64,000 nt of DNA, taken from NCBI RefSeq assembly GCF_018403285.1, contig NZ_BOSJ01000011.1:62001-126000 (forward strand), written 5' to 3'. The position numbers and the translations under genes were made by a program. The DNA comes from Paenibacillus sp. J45TS6 (GTDB lineage Bacteria; Bacillota; Bacilli; Paenibacillales; Paenibacillaceae). Under the pieces are notes generated by a model. That model was not told the DNA's origin and made no database searches. It worked only from the letters and a program-made list of their open reading frames with translations. Shown piece by piece: positions 45,515-54,988 of this stretch; the first letter of the stretch is position 1, and each line of letters opens with the position of its first letter.

Positions 45515-46180
45515 CTATTTACGTGTAAAATGTTTGACTAATCTGTCCCCTGCCATCTGCAGGACTTGTACCAGAATAATCATAACGATAACCGCAACAA
45601 TCATCACTTCTCGTTCATACCTGTAATATCCATAGTTAATGGCTAGAGCACCAAGTCCCCCGCCGCCAACCATCCCGGCCATTGCGGTGTAGGATATGAG
45701 TGTGACCACCGTGATCGTAATTCCTGCAAGTAACCCAGGAAGAGCTTCGGGCATGAGCACCTTCATTATAATCTGCCCAGTTGAAGCACCCATCGCTTGC
45801 GATGCTTCGATAACACCTTTGTCTACTTCACGCAGAGAAGTCTCCACGAGCCTTGCAAAGAAAGGTGCCGCACCTACGACCAGCGGCGGGATTGTTCCCA
45901 CCACCCCGATTGTTGTGCTAACAATCGCTTTTGTAATCGGAAGCATGGCAACAATCAGAATAATAAAGGGAACCGAACGTAAGATATTTACGATAAAAGA
46001 AAGTACAGTGTATATGACACGATTTGGCATAGAAGCAGATCGTGAAGTTAAAAACAGGATAATGCCCACCGGCAATCCAATAATAAAAGTAAAGATACCG
46101 GATACAAGCAGCATACTTAGTGTCTCTAAGGTAGCTTTTTGAATCTCATCCCAGTTAATTACGGAAAAATCAAGACCCAC
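45515..46180 (-). CDS. metI: Methionine ABC transporter permease
   Basis: The 221-residue permease has five or six membrane helices and the EAA coupling loop (VIEASQAMGASTGQIIMKVL). GTG is the start, with GGAGGTG seven bases upstream; this site lies inside the 3' end of metN, which overlaps metI by 11 bases. It pairs with metN and metQ to import D- and L-methionine. Confidence 0.95.
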   Translation of the reverse strand: MGLDFSVINWDEIQKATLETLSMLLVSGIFTFIIGLPVGIILFLTSRSASMPNRVIYTVLSFIVNILRSVPFIILIVAMLPITKAIVSTTIGVVGTIPPLVVGAAPFFARLVETSLREVDKGVIEASQAMGASTGQIIMKVLMPEALPGLLAGITITVVTLISYTAMAGMVGGGGLGALAINYGYYRYEREVMIVAVIVMIILVQVLQMAGDRLVKHFTRK

Positions 46181-47195
46181 TATTTAGCACCTCCACTTCA
46201 AGACCTTGCATTGTCAAGGATTCAACCGTTCTTAAAATCTGTTCAGGATGTCCCTCTAAACGAACCATCAACTGACCATACGGCATCTGCTTGATTGTAG
46301 AGATTGTTCCTTGCAAGATTGCAAAATCCACTCCGGTTTGCCGCACAGTCTGCGATAAAATCGAATCATAGGTTTTACTTCCCAGAAAGGTGATTTTTAC
46401 CGTTTGTGAATGCTCTAAATGCGAAGCCTGAATGGCTTCCACCATTAGATCGCTAACTTCCGTTTCCCGTAAAATAAATTCTTGGGTAACGGGATGTTGC
46501 GGTTTCAGGAATACTTCTGCCACCGGTCCTTCTTCTACAATCCCGCCTTGATGAATAACAGCCACCCGATCACAGATGGTCTGAATTACATGCATCTCAT
46601 GGGTGATGAGTACAATCGTAAGATTGTACTTCTGATTAATATCAAGCAACAACTTAAGTATGGAGTTCGTTGTCTGCGGATCAAGCGCTGAGGTCGCTTC
46701 ATCACACAACAGAACTTGAGGATCGCTTGCCAGCGCCCTTGCAATACCTACACGTTGTTTTTGTCCTCCGGACAGTTGAGAAGGATATTTGTTACTGTGG
46801 TTTGTAAGTCCAACCAGTTCAAGTAATTCCTTCACCTTTTGATCCACTTTCTTGTTGTCCGTTTTTACTAAACGAAGCGGGAATGCGATATTTTCGTAAA
46901 CGGTAGCAGAACTCAGCAGATTAAAATGCTGAAAAATCATCCCTATTTTGCGCCGCTGCGCTTGAAGTTGCGATTTATTTAATTTCGTCATATTAATGCC
47001 GTCTACATATACTTCACCCGATGTTGGACGCTCTAATAAGTTAATCAACCGAATCAGTGTACTTTTCCCTGCTCCGGAATGACCGATCACACCAAAGATT
47101 TCGCCTTTATGAATAGACAAATCAAGCCCTGAAAGCGCAGTGGTTACCTGCTTTCCTTGTCCGTAATCTTTGCGGATATTTTTTAATTCAATCAA
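46170..47195 (-). CDS. metN: Methionine ABC transporter ATP-binding protein
   Basis: MetN energises methionine import. The 341-residue protein has Walker A GHSGAGKST, signature LSGGQKQR, Walker B VLLCDEATSALD and a C-terminal NIL domain that senses methionine to inhibit transport. The start is taken as TTG at 47195, with AAGGAGG seven bases upstream; this gives the same length as B. subtilis MetN. The ORF could extend upstream to 47228 without a site. It is the first gene after the SAM riboswitch. Confidence 0.95.
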   Translation of the reverse strand: MIELKNIRKDYGQGKQVTTALSGLDLSIHKGEIFGVIGHSGAGKSTLIRLINLLERPTSGEVYVDGINMTKLNKSQLQAQRRKIGMIFQHFNLLSSATVYENIAFPLRLVKTDNKKVDQKVKELLELVGLTNHSNKYPSQLSGGQKQRVGIARALASDPQVLLCDEATSALDPQTTNSILKLLLDINQKYNLTIVLITHEMHVIQTICDRVAVIHQGGIVEEGPVAEVFLKPQHPVTQEFILRETEVSDLMVEAIQASHLEHSQTVKITFLGSKTYDSILSQTVRQTGVDFAILQGTISTIKQMPYGQLMVRLEGHPEQILRTVESLTMQGLEVEVLNSGS

Positions 47196-47244
47196 TACGG
47201 TACCTCCTTGCCTTGCGGTCATTCTCATTTTGACTCATAGACAC

Positions 47245-47430
47245 AAAAAACCCCCTTTTTCACAGAAAAAGAGGGCATCAATAGTTAAACGACTCCTTCT
47301 CATCTGCCAAGACCAAAACGTATGATCTTGAAGGATTTAGCACCATGTCATCCTATATAGAAAAACGATCTATAAAGAATCGGTTGCCGGGCTTCATAGG
47401 GCCTGTCCCTCCGCCACTCTCGATAAGAAT
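47245..47430 (-). promoter_or_regulatory. SAM-I (S-box) riboswitch with terminator
   Basis: On the minus strand the aptamer begins with CTTATCGAGAG, followed by GGAGGGACAGGCCC, ATGAAGCCCGGCAACC and the closing GATGAGAAGG; all are core S-box elements. P1 pairs TTCTTATC with GATGAGAA. A terminator hairpin at 47251-47276 (CCCTCTTTTT with AAAAAGGGGG) is followed by TTTTTT. High SAM should favour the terminator and lower metNIQ expression. Confidence 0.95.
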
Positions 47431-47508
47431 GATATGCAATTATGAATAATGATAATGTCGAATGTTGACGTTTGCTAAACAAATTAATTGTTTCAGAAAC
47501 TTAGTGAA

Positions 47509-47537
47509 AGTATATGATATTTCATAACACTTGTCAA
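47509..47537 (-). promoter_or_regulatory. SigA-type promoter of metNIQ
   Basis: On the minus strand TTGACA (47537-47532) and TATACT (47514-47509) are spaced by 17 bases. It lies about 80 bases before the riboswitch aptamer. Confidence 0.75.
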
Positions 47538-47546
47538 AGGAAAATA

Positions 47547-48266
47547 TTAAGAGCGAACCGTTTGTTTTTTCCAAGTGCTAATCATGTACTCAAAGGATTC
47601 ATGTAAACTTCTCGAGACTAAATCCACACCAAGTTCCAGATCGGAAGTAAATGCTTTAAGGTCTTCCAGTTTCACTTTTCCATGCAGTGCTTGATGCCTT
47701 TGCCATAAATCATCTTGCATCTCCACATTCATATGATGAATCTCTGTGTTTCGCCTTTTACGAAGACGGTTCATGGGCTGATGATACTTATCTTTCAGGC
47801 TGCTTAATTTGATGAGAAGCGTCTTATGCTTTGGTTGCCCTTCGAGCTGTTTCAGAACCGTGAAATAGGAAAAATGTGCTTTGATTCTGGATGTTTCTAA
47901 ATGATACCAGTCATCTAGAACATTACCCAGTTTGTCTAAGGTTGCAAACATACGGATGAAGCCGTCCTTGTAAAAGTATACGTATCTGGCATAATCGGCT
48001 TTTTCATCCGGCCCCATATCATCCGTTGATGCAGCATGGACCTTCGCCGCATAAATAGAAGCAGCAAACGAACTTTGTTCGAGCTCATCTAAAGATGTTA
48101 TTAGTCCGCGGGTCCATATTTCCAATTCACGATAATCATGTGTTGGGTCAGTACTCTCTTTTATTTCATTCATAAGTAACTGCAACATACGCGCCATTGC
48201 ATCCATGGCTTCTTTCAAGTATCCCGAGTTCACCCGGGGTGGTTCACCTAATAAAGTACGCAGCAT
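47547..48266 (-). CDS. HEPN-like protein (Cthe_2314 type)
   Basis: The 239-residue protein is almost entirely alpha-helical. It has RNTEIHHM near residue 180, which fits the R-x4-H pattern of HEPN ribonucleases. It resembles the uncharacterised Cthe_2314-type HEPN family, as recalled. The ATG has GGGAGG eight bases upstream; a longer reading to 48377 would overlap the UbiD gene. No nucleotidyltransferase or toxin partner gene lies nearby, and the gene lies 58 bases after the UbiD-type gene. RNase activity is not demonstrated. Confidence 0.68.
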   Translation of the reverse strand: MLRTLLGEPPRVNSGYLKEAMDAMARMLQLLMNEIKESTDPTHDYRELEIWTRGLITSLDELEQSSFAASIYAAKVHAASTDDMGPDEKADYARYVYFYKDGFIRMFATLDKLGNVLDDWYHLETSRIKAHFSYFTVLKQLEGQPKHKTLLIKLSSLKDKYHQPMNRLRKRRNTEIHHMNVEMQDDLWQRHQALHGKVKLEDLKAFTSDLELGVDLVSRSLHESFEYMISTWKKQTVRS

Positions 48267-48324
48267 ATGAACATCCTCCCTGCACCTCATTTTTCCCCAT
48301 CCAGGCACACAGAATCCCTGCTTC

Positions 48325-50100
48325 TTATTGGACCTTTGCGAAATATGATTTCCAGCGCGAATCGACGAGTTCCACAATATCTTCCCGCGGAATGACTTCT
48401 TCAGGGTAACCCGGCTTCATCCGTGCATCAATCACGATCGGCAAGGAGTACCCAATATGATTCCGTTTCACTGAAGTATCTGCATACATGTCACTTGCTG
48501 GATTAAAGCGAGTAAACACGGTCCATAAGAAGGACATCTGATTTTTCGCTGTTTCTTGTGCATGATCGACCAGAATGACGAGCGGCCAAGTCTGTTCGAG
48601 TGCCCCAAAACGTTCTACGAGCCGGCCTGCAAGTTCTGGTTCTTCCTCATAGGAAGCTCCCTCTACAAGCAATACCCCGCCGCAGTAAGGTTTGATATCG
48701 GATATTTCATTCACAAATCCACCTTCGTATGTGCGAGGAAGATCGCGCATTTTTTCTCCAACACCGACTAGGATGGCTTTACTTCCATGGTTCAGCTTAT
48801 GACCGGTATAATCCAGCGTATCATGTGAAGTATGATCAAAAATAAACAGATCCGTCTTGGGATCAAACCGTTCTAGTACCGTTTCAATCAATGTCGTAAA
48901 GTTAGATAAATCAATCGCCTGATCGGTTAAAATCAAAAATTTGGTCAAAGACAATTGTCCTTGTCCAAGTATGCTGAATCCGGAGACTAATGCCTCACGC
49001 GAATAGCTTTCCCGTACAACAGCAGAAGCAAGCGCGTGAACTCCGCTTTCCGCATAGGCCCACAAATCTTTCACCGTCGGCATGACAATGGAATAAGCGG
49101 GAGATAATAAGCGCTGCACGAATTCTCCGAGATAGTAATCTTCTTGACGTGGTTTACCCACAATCGTCATCGGATAAATCGCATCTTTGCGGTGCCACAT
49201 CCGTTCCACGTTCAAGATGGGAAACTCATGAGCCAAAGAATAATAACCGAAATGGTCGCCGAATGGCCCTTCCATTCTACGCTCGTGAGGCGGCACAATT
49301 CCTTTGATTACAAATTCTGCTTCAGCCGGCATGCGGTGTCCCCCGAACGGGTCATCAACCATTTTCAGCTTGTCCCCCATGATTAGAGATGCCATGAGCA
49401 GTTCCGGAAGTTTCTCCGGGATAGGAGCAATCGCAGACGCAATGAGAGCGGGAGGTCCACCTAGAATGACAGATACCGGTAACCCTTGCCCGCGCTGTTC
49501 AGCTTCATGGTAATGAAATCCGCCGCCTTTTTGAATCTGCCAGTGCACGCCTGTTGTATGATCATCATAAATTTGAATCCGATACATCCCAAGGTTATGA
49601 TCTTTATGATCATCCGGATGTTCTGTATAAACAAGCGGCAATGTTAAAAATGGACCTCCGTCCAGCTGCCAGCTCGTTACCTTCGGAAGCATCTTCAGCG
49701 GGGTTTCTGTTTGATTTGCAGATAAAATGGGTGCCTCACTTCGCTGCACTGTTTTTAAACCTACTTTTAGCGCCTCTTTAATCAAGCCTCGTTCATTCCA
49801 GAGTGCTTTTGGTGTAGGGGGCATAAGCGTTTTCGTTGCACCAACAATGGATTTCATGAGTTCTTCAGGTCTTGGTCCAAATGCCATATCTACTCTACGG
49901 CTCGTGCCGAACATATTCGTGAGTACCGGAAAAGGAGTTCCTTTTACGTTTGTAAATAACAAAGCAGGTCCCTGCTCCTCAATGACACGTCTATGGATTT
50001 CTGCTATCTCTAAGTAAGGATCAACAGGCGCGTCGATAATAACAAGGTCTTTTTCCTGTTGTAATTTGGTTACAAACTCACGTAAATTTGAATAAATCAA
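48325..50100 (-). CDS. UbiD-family menaquinone-pathway decarboxylase
   Basis: The 591-residue protein belongs to the UbiD family, whose members use prenylated flavin to decarboxylate aromatic acids. Conserved segments include MYRIQIYDDHTTGVHWQIQKG and AEAEFVIKGIV with the ERRMEGPFGDHFGYYS catalytic region (E-rich) and HEFPILNVERMWHRKDAIYP. Given mqnE in the window, it is likely the MqnL-type enzyme of the futalosine route, though a ubiX homologue is not present. TTG at 50100 has GGAGG ten bases upstream. Confidence 0.87.
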   Translation of the reverse strand: MIYSNLREFVTKLQQEKDLVIIDAPVDPYLEIAEIHRRVIEEQGPALLFTNVKGTPFPVLTNMFGTSRRVDMAFGPRPEELMKSIVGATKTLMPPTPKALWNERGLIKEALKVGLKTVQRSEAPILSANQTETPLKMLPKVTSWQLDGGPFLTLPLVYTEHPDDHKDHNLGMYRIQIYDDHTTGVHWQIQKGGGFHYHEAEQRGQGLPVSVILGGPPALIASAIAPIPEKLPELLMASLIMGDKLKMVDDPFGGHRMPAEAEFVIKGIVPPHERRMEGPFGDHFGYYSLAHEFPILNVERMWHRKDAIYPMTIVGKPRQEDYYLGEFVQRLLSPAYSIVMPTVKDLWAYAESGVHALASAVVRESYSREALVSGFSILGQGQLSLTKFLILTDQAIDLSNFTTLIETVLERFDPKTDLFIFDHTSHDTLDYTGHKLNHGSKAILVGVGEKMRDLPRTYEGGFVNEISDIKPYCGGVLLVEGASYEEEPELAGRLVERFGALEQTWPLVILVDHAQETAKNQMSFLWTVFTRFNPASDMYADTSVKRNHIGYSLPIVIDARMKPGYPEEVIPREDIVELVDSRWKSYFAKVQ

Positions 50101-50261
50101 TGTGGAAGATCCTCCTTTATAAAACAAAGCCCTGCGAAATCTAATTCGTGGACTTTGTCATTTACATATGCAGCCTTCGGACAGGCACTAGCATTTATTG
50201 TACACTGTCCCGCTATTTTTTTCCAAGATACATCTGTTGTATCCAGTTATTTATCTACCTT

Positions 50262-51206
50262 TTATGAGCGATGAATACCTGCCGGTTTAGCCAGTTTCCA
50301 CACTACATAACTCATGTAGGCAAGAAGCCCGAACAATACCGAAATAATGGTCATATGAGCAAGTACAACAAACATGTAAATCTCAGGACGATCCATGGTC
50401 AGCATAAGGCCTACACCGGACAACACTTGTATAATTACGAGCGAGATCGCTGTAATCCCAAGCATTTGTAACTCCCTGTTCCCTTTATTATAACGGTAAG
50501 CATAGTAACTGAGGACTGCAATAATGACGACAAGGAAAAATGCAGCAACACGATGCAGGAATGCAACAGCTACACCGCCGGAGAGTTCAGGAATCACAGC
50601 TCCATTACAGAGCGGGAATCCGCTGCAGCCGCCTGCAGACTCGGTATGGCTGACGAAAGCCCCTGTATAAACAACGATATAAGAATAAATCATCGTTAGC
50701 CACACTAAATTACGAAATTGTTTGCTTACCCGCGGCAGGCTGTCGAACTTAGCAAGTCCGCCAAATTTCTGTTCTTGCCTTGCACCAAGGGTAGTCATCA
50801 AGGAACTTGCAAGCGAAATAATGGCAAAACCAAGATGTAGTGCCATAACAGCGGGTACCTGAGAGAATACAACTGCGAGTGCTCCCATCATCCCTTGAAT
50901 AACAACGAAGAACAATGTTAAAAGTGAAAAAATTTGTAGATCACGGCGCTGTTTAGCAAACAGCATAAAGAGTACAAATGTGGTAATGGAAAGCAGCCCT
51001 GCTGACGTACTGACAATCCGGTGTGAATATTCAATGAGCGAAGCAAGTGTATGCGCAGGCACAAATTCCCCGTGACATAATGGCCACTCATTCCCGCAAC
51101 CAAGGCCCGAATCCGTACGTGTAACTACCCCGCCGCCAAATGTAGCAAAAAACATGAACAGCGTAGTCACAAAACTAAACCATTTTAAAAGTCTGATATG
51201 CTTCAA
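50262..51206 (-). CDS. ctaA: Heme A synthase
   Basis: CtaA oxidises heme O to heme A for aa3-type terminal oxidase. The 314-residue protein has eight membrane helices. The cysteine pair GLGCGNEWPLCHG and a second pair GGCSGFPLCNG are the extracellular motifs of the Gram-positive type, and histidines in EYSHRIV, ALHLGF, FLHRVAA and LAHMTI supply heme ligands. The start is TTG with CAGGTG about seven bases upstream. ctaB is not in the window. Confidence 0.93.
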   Translation of the reverse strand: MKHIRLLKWFSFVTTLFMFFATFGGGVVTRTDSGLGCGNEWPLCHGEFVPAHTLASLIEYSHRIVSTSAGLLSITTFVLFMLFAKQRRDLQIFSLLTLFFVVIQGMMGALAVVFSQVPAVMALHLGFAIISLASSLMTTLGARQEQKFGGLAKFDSLPRVSKQFRNLVWLTMIYSYIVVYTGAFVSHTESAGGCSGFPLCNGAVIPELSGGVAVAFLHRVAAFFLVVIIAVLSYYAYRYNKGNRELQMLGITAISLVIIQVLSGVGLMLTMDRPEIYMFVVLAHMTIISVLFGLLAYMSYVVWKLAKPAGIHRS

Positions 51207-51411
51207 CCTTATTCACCTGCAATTATATGATATGGCGGAGAAAACTCTCCGCATGCTGATTGTATAAGCAATTCTCAGCAACTCTAATTATTATAACGGA
51301 TAAAAGAATTCGAAACATAAGGGGATTGTGACAATATCTTAACGGCTGTTAAAACGTAACATTTTTCATTGTTTCCCCAGATCCTATCCAAATTTATTCT
51401 ATCCAGCACAA

Positions 51412-51450
51412 AAAACACCGTTCTCTCCTTATCGAAGAGTACGGTGTTTT
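51412..51450. terminator. Terminator after the thioredoxin-like gene
   Basis: AAAACACCGT at 51412-51421 pairs with ACGGTGTTTT at 51441-51450. It lies just downstream of the minus-strand gene at 51469. Confidence 0.8.
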
Positions 51451-51468
51451 AATTACTTTATGATCATT

Positions 51469-51813
51469 TTAGCTGCGCATTGTTTGATACACTTCAACCG
51501 CCCGCTTAAGGAATTCTACAATTTCCTCACGTGATTTGCGATTTTTATTTACGAAACGAATGAGCTCGCGTCCATCAGCATAAGCCACAAAACTAGGGAT
51601 TCCTAGAATGTTCTGTTCCTGACTTAGATCACCGGTTTGTTCTACATCGACTTCAATCAGGGTAAGCAGCTGGGAAAACTCCTGCTCTACCTCCGGCATG
51701 AAAGGATCAATAAATCTGCAGTCTACGCACCAGTCTGCTTTAAAGACAGCGACCGTCAAATTAGAAGATTGGGTTAACACATCGAATTCCGCTTTAGAAG
51801 TAATTTTTTTCAT
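51469..51813 (-). CDS. Thioredoxin-family protein with WCVDC site
   Basis: The 114-residue protein has a thioredoxin fold. The active site is KADWCVDCRFIDP, with the Trp-Cys-x-x-Cys near residues 28-32, and a cis-proline in LGIPSFV. It differs from trxA by a Val-Asp inside the motif, giving a likely different redox potential. GAGAGG lies about 10 bases before the ATG. It is a single gene with a terminator. Confidence 0.82.
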   Translation of the reverse strand: MKKITSKAEFDVLTQSSNLTVAVFKADWCVDCRFIDPFMPEVEQEFSQLLTLIEVDVEQTGDLSQEQNILGIPSFVAYADGRELIRFVNKNRKSREEIVEFLKRAVEVYQTMRS

Positions 51814-51953
51814 CCTTATTCATCCTCTCTAGTTACAGCTCGTATAGACTTTCTGGTTTAGTGAATCATTCTTGACGAGTGGAAGTCAAATCATTCGTAC
51901 ATACTATTATATAACCAGGCAAAGTCTGTAGCAAAAGAGGAGGCAAGAAATAG

Positions 51954-53264
51954 ATGAAAAGTCAGCAATCTTCTGTCCATTCTTTAGACGCAATTTGGCA
52001 AATGTTAAAGACCTTGCCTATAACTGCAGCAGAAGTGATTCGCGGGAAACAGGCCGCTATTCGGTCATCGAAAAGGCTGCGTCATCCGCTTCGTCCACTC
52101 ACCTGGCCTACTTCATCCGCTTCCTGGATACAGAATGAACTAGAACAAACCCTTGCTAGTGTACGGGCCAGCGGAGTCCAGCCTGCTTCCATGCGGAGCA
52201 GTCAGCTCGATCCTTATAGTGTGGAAGAGCTGAATCTCGTGCGCGAGATCATGGAACAAACTCAGCAGCATAATCAAAGCAATTTAACAAGAACTGCTGC
52301 TTATCTGGCTTGCTATGAAGCTTACCCGGAGCTTCACTGGGCTCTGCTTGCTCATTTTGTATCTCGTAACGGCGGCTACAATATGACCGATCTAAAGAGC
52401 GAGCTTTTGCTTAATGTACTTAAAAATCAGGATAATAAACAAGTTTATCTTCTCTTAGAACGGTGTAATGCACTTATTTTTCAAGATGCCTATCCGCAGC
52501 TGATGTTATATATGAAAAGCCGGGAAAAAGGTCGAAGCTATTTTCATTTGCTATCCGAGTTTCATGTTTCTGCCTTTATGAGTCCTTTTTGGGAACAATT
52601 CTGGCTTGAACGTAGCAGCGAGATCTTGACCGTCGGTCTCATTATTAACGAGCAAAATTATATCGAGAACCGGGTCATTCGCAATCCCTATTATCAGCAT
52701 CATGTCATGGCTACCCTCTCTTTTCGTTCTCATGAACTGGCTGGGCTTAATCATATTATTATTCCGCTTGGCGTGGATCAGGAATTGGTCGGTTTGACCA
52801 TTACTCATTTCAACAAACTGCATGAACGGATTGAGTTCGGCAAAGCACTGTATGCCCTGCTATTCGGGTATTCGCAGGTACTAGAGAGAGCCACCGCCTT
52901 TTCTAAAGAAATACCTCACGAAGGTTCCCGAAGTGAATATTGGCCTAAATATTATACTTCACTCTATGGTCAGAAACGGGAGGAGTCCCTTCTCACAGCT
53001 GCACTAAGTAATAAAGATGTTCTTTCTACAGACAATAAAATATACAGTCCTACACTATATAAAGCTTGGTATGATATGCCCTATGAGAAAATAACCCGTG
53101 AAGACTGGCTTACGCATACTCCTCATACAGACACACTTGGCCACCTCAACCTTCCAAGGAGACCGCGTATATTTGATGTGAGTTACCGGCACCGATTCGC
53201 TCTATGGAAACTTGGAATTGTTCATGATTTGAGCGAAATGAGAAATACCAATAAGATCCTATAA
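51954..53264 (+). CDS. DUF2515 (YppC-like) protein
   Basis: The 436-residue protein matches the DUF2515/YppC family of Bacillales in length and content, rich in aromatic and charged residues, with a long unique N-terminus. Typical segments are YLACYEAYPELHWALLAHFV and a C-terminal FDVSYRHRFALWKLGIVHDL. No catalytic motif is visible, and the biological role is unknown. The ATG has GAGGAGGC upstream. A hairpin follows the stop. Confidence 0.72.
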   Translation: MKSQQSSVHSLDAIWQMLKTLPITAAEVIRGKQAAIRSSKRLRHPLRPLTWPTSSASWIQNELEQTLASVRASGVQPASMRSSQLDPYSVEELNLVREIMEQTQQHNQSNLTRTAAYLACYEAYPELHWALLAHFVSRNGGYNMTDLKSELLLNVLKNQDNKQVYLLLERCNALIFQDAYPQLMLYMKSREKGRSYFHLLSEFHVSAFMSPFWEQFWLERSSEILTVGLIINEQNYIENRVIRNPYYQHHVMATLSFRSHELAGLNHIIIPLGVDQELVGLTITHFNKLHERIEFGKALYALLFGYSQVLERATAFSKEIPHEGSRSEYWPKYYTSLYGQKREESLLTAALSNKDVLSTDNKIYSPTLYKAWYDMPYEKITREDWLTHTPHTDTLGHLNLPRRPRIFDVSYRHRFALWKLGIVHDLSEMRNTNKIL

Positions 53265-53302
53265 AAAAAGAACGAAGCCCTTTAAGAGCTATCGTTCTTT
53301 TT
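53264..53302. terminator. Bidirectional terminator after the DUF2515 gene
   Basis: AAAAGAACGA pairs with TCGTTCTTTTT at both ends of a loop of 17 bases. It serves the convergent DUF2515 and flippase genes. Confidence 0.75.
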
Positions 53303-53305
53303 ATC

Positions 53306-54937
53306 TTATCCTCTGCTACCTTGCTTACTACCTCGCTGTAATCTCATCAAAGGCCGAAGCACCTTCTGAATCATCCGCGGATAGTTCGCAAGCTCGTCCT
53401 GACGAAGTACACGCAGCGCAATAAGCAGAACAAAATAACTGATGACTACCGCGACTCCAACGATGATACAGTTCAGTAGAAATGCCACTCTTGCAGGCAT
53501 CATATCTACCATAGACAGCCCAAGCTGATGAAGTCCATATCCAATCGCACTGGATATAATAACGGTCATCAGAAAACCAACCCATCTCTTACCGAGAATG
53601 GAGAAGGCAACTGTCTTTTTAAGTACACGAATATTGAGAAGGGTGATGACAAAGAAAGCAAGACCTGTTGAGATAATGATTCCATAAATTCCAAAGAACT
53701 GTGCAAGAATAAAGCTGGACAACAACTTGACTATAATCCCGATAAACACGGTTACCATTGTAATTCTTGGTTTGCCGATACCCAGTAGAATGGAATTTGA
53801 AGTCATCATTGTAATTTGAAAAATCGTCCCGAACGTCAATAAAGCAACAATTCCGCTGCCATCCAAACTACTAAACAGGAGACCATTAATTGAATAAGCA
53901 GCTACACAGAGAGCAATAACCATCGGCATCCCTGTCATGATAGCAATCCGCATAGCGAGTGTCACTTGATTACGCAGATGCGTTTCATCTTTTCTCGCAA
54001 ATGCTGCCGAGATAATCGGGATCAGCGATGTACTAAGTGCAATCGCCAGGATCGGCGGAATCCCCGCAACGGGCTGAGCGCGGTTTGTCAAAATACCAAG
54101 TATCGTTGTAGCCGTGTCTGAGCCCACCTGACCGCTGATCAGGGGTTTAATAATAGATGAATCAATAAAGTTAACGGCCGGTACAGCTAACGATGACAAT
54201 ACGATTGGTATCGAAAGTGTGAAAATATCACGATAGATCCGAGATAATGGAATGCGCGCAGTTTGCAGATCATGGAGACCAAGTTCTCGATCTTTCCGAA
54301 TCTGTTTCCGAGTGAAATACAACATTACTGCGAATGCACCGACACTACCGAGTACTCCCCCGAAAGTTGCACCTGCTGCAACCTCACTATCTCCATATCC
54401 CGCTCTTAATAAAATATAAGCAAGCAAGATTGCCGTACCGACCCGTGCGAATTGTTCGACAATCTGCGAGATTCCGCCTGCTGTCATGTTGTTGCGACCT
54501 TGGAAGTAGCCGCGCATCATGGCAATCGTCGGAAACAACAAGAGCGCCGGAGCCAGTGCACGAATGGCTAAAGCCGATTCCGGAACTTGGGCAACATACG
54601 TTGCGTAGAATGGCGCTAATGTCCATAGCAGTATCGTCATTACAATCCCAGCAAATGCGGAGAAAATAAGTGCAGCTTGATAAATTCGTTTTGCTTCCGC
54701 AGGTTTATCCAGTGCATAGCGCTCGGAGACCATTTTACTGAGCGTACTTGGAATACCTGCGGTAGCAACCGTAAGCAGCATTAGATATACGCTGTTTGCA
54801 ACCCCAAAAGAGGCGTCCCCCACATCTCCGAGCAAGTGTTCAAGCGGAACGCGCTGGACAAGCCCAAGCAGCCGGGCAACAAGAGCTGCCACAGCAAGGA
54901 TAATCGTACCCTTGATGAATGATTCCTTTTTAGACAA
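53306..54937 (-). CDS. Polysaccharide/lipid flippase of the MOP superfamily (MurJ/SpoVB-like)
   Basis: The 543-residue protein has about 14 membrane helices and the polysaccharide-biosynthesis (MOP) fold. Recognisable segments are LVARLLGLVQRVPLEHLLGD at the N-terminus and TIAMMRGYFQGRNNM. The start is TTG with AAGGGAAT upstream. Relatives include MurJ/YtgP (lipid II flippase), SpoVB and YabM. The two small genes downstream (DUF456 and a HAD enzyme) lie on the same strand. Which substrate it flips is unclear. Confidence 0.85.
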   Translation of the reverse strand: MSKKESFIKGTIILAVAALVARLLGLVQRVPLEHLLGDVGDASFGVANSVYLMLLTVATAGIPSTLSKMVSERYALDKPAEAKRIYQAALIFSAFAGIVMTILLWTLAPFYATYVAQVPESALAIRALAPALLLFPTIAMMRGYFQGRNNMTAGGISQIVEQFARVGTAILLAYILLRAGYGDSEVAAGATFGGVLGSVGAFAVMLYFTRKQIRKDRELGLHDLQTARIPLSRIYRDIFTLSIPIVLSSLAVPAVNFIDSSIIKPLISGQVGSDTATTILGILTNRAQPVAGIPPILAIALSTSLIPIISAAFARKDETHLRNQVTLAMRIAIMTGMPMVIALCVAAYSINGLLFSSLDGSGIVALLTFGTIFQITMMTSNSILLGIGKPRITMVTVFIGIIVKLLSSFILAQFFGIYGIIISTGLAFFVITLLNIRVLKKTVAFSILGKRWVGFLMTVIISSAIGYGLHQLGLSMVDMMPARVAFLLNCIIVGVAVVISYFVLLIALRVLRQDELANYPRMIQKVLRPLMRLQRGSKQGSRG

Positions 54938-54988
54938 GACGTAATTCCCTTCTTCCTTCCCCCGAACGAAACGTTTAGGAACCTAATT

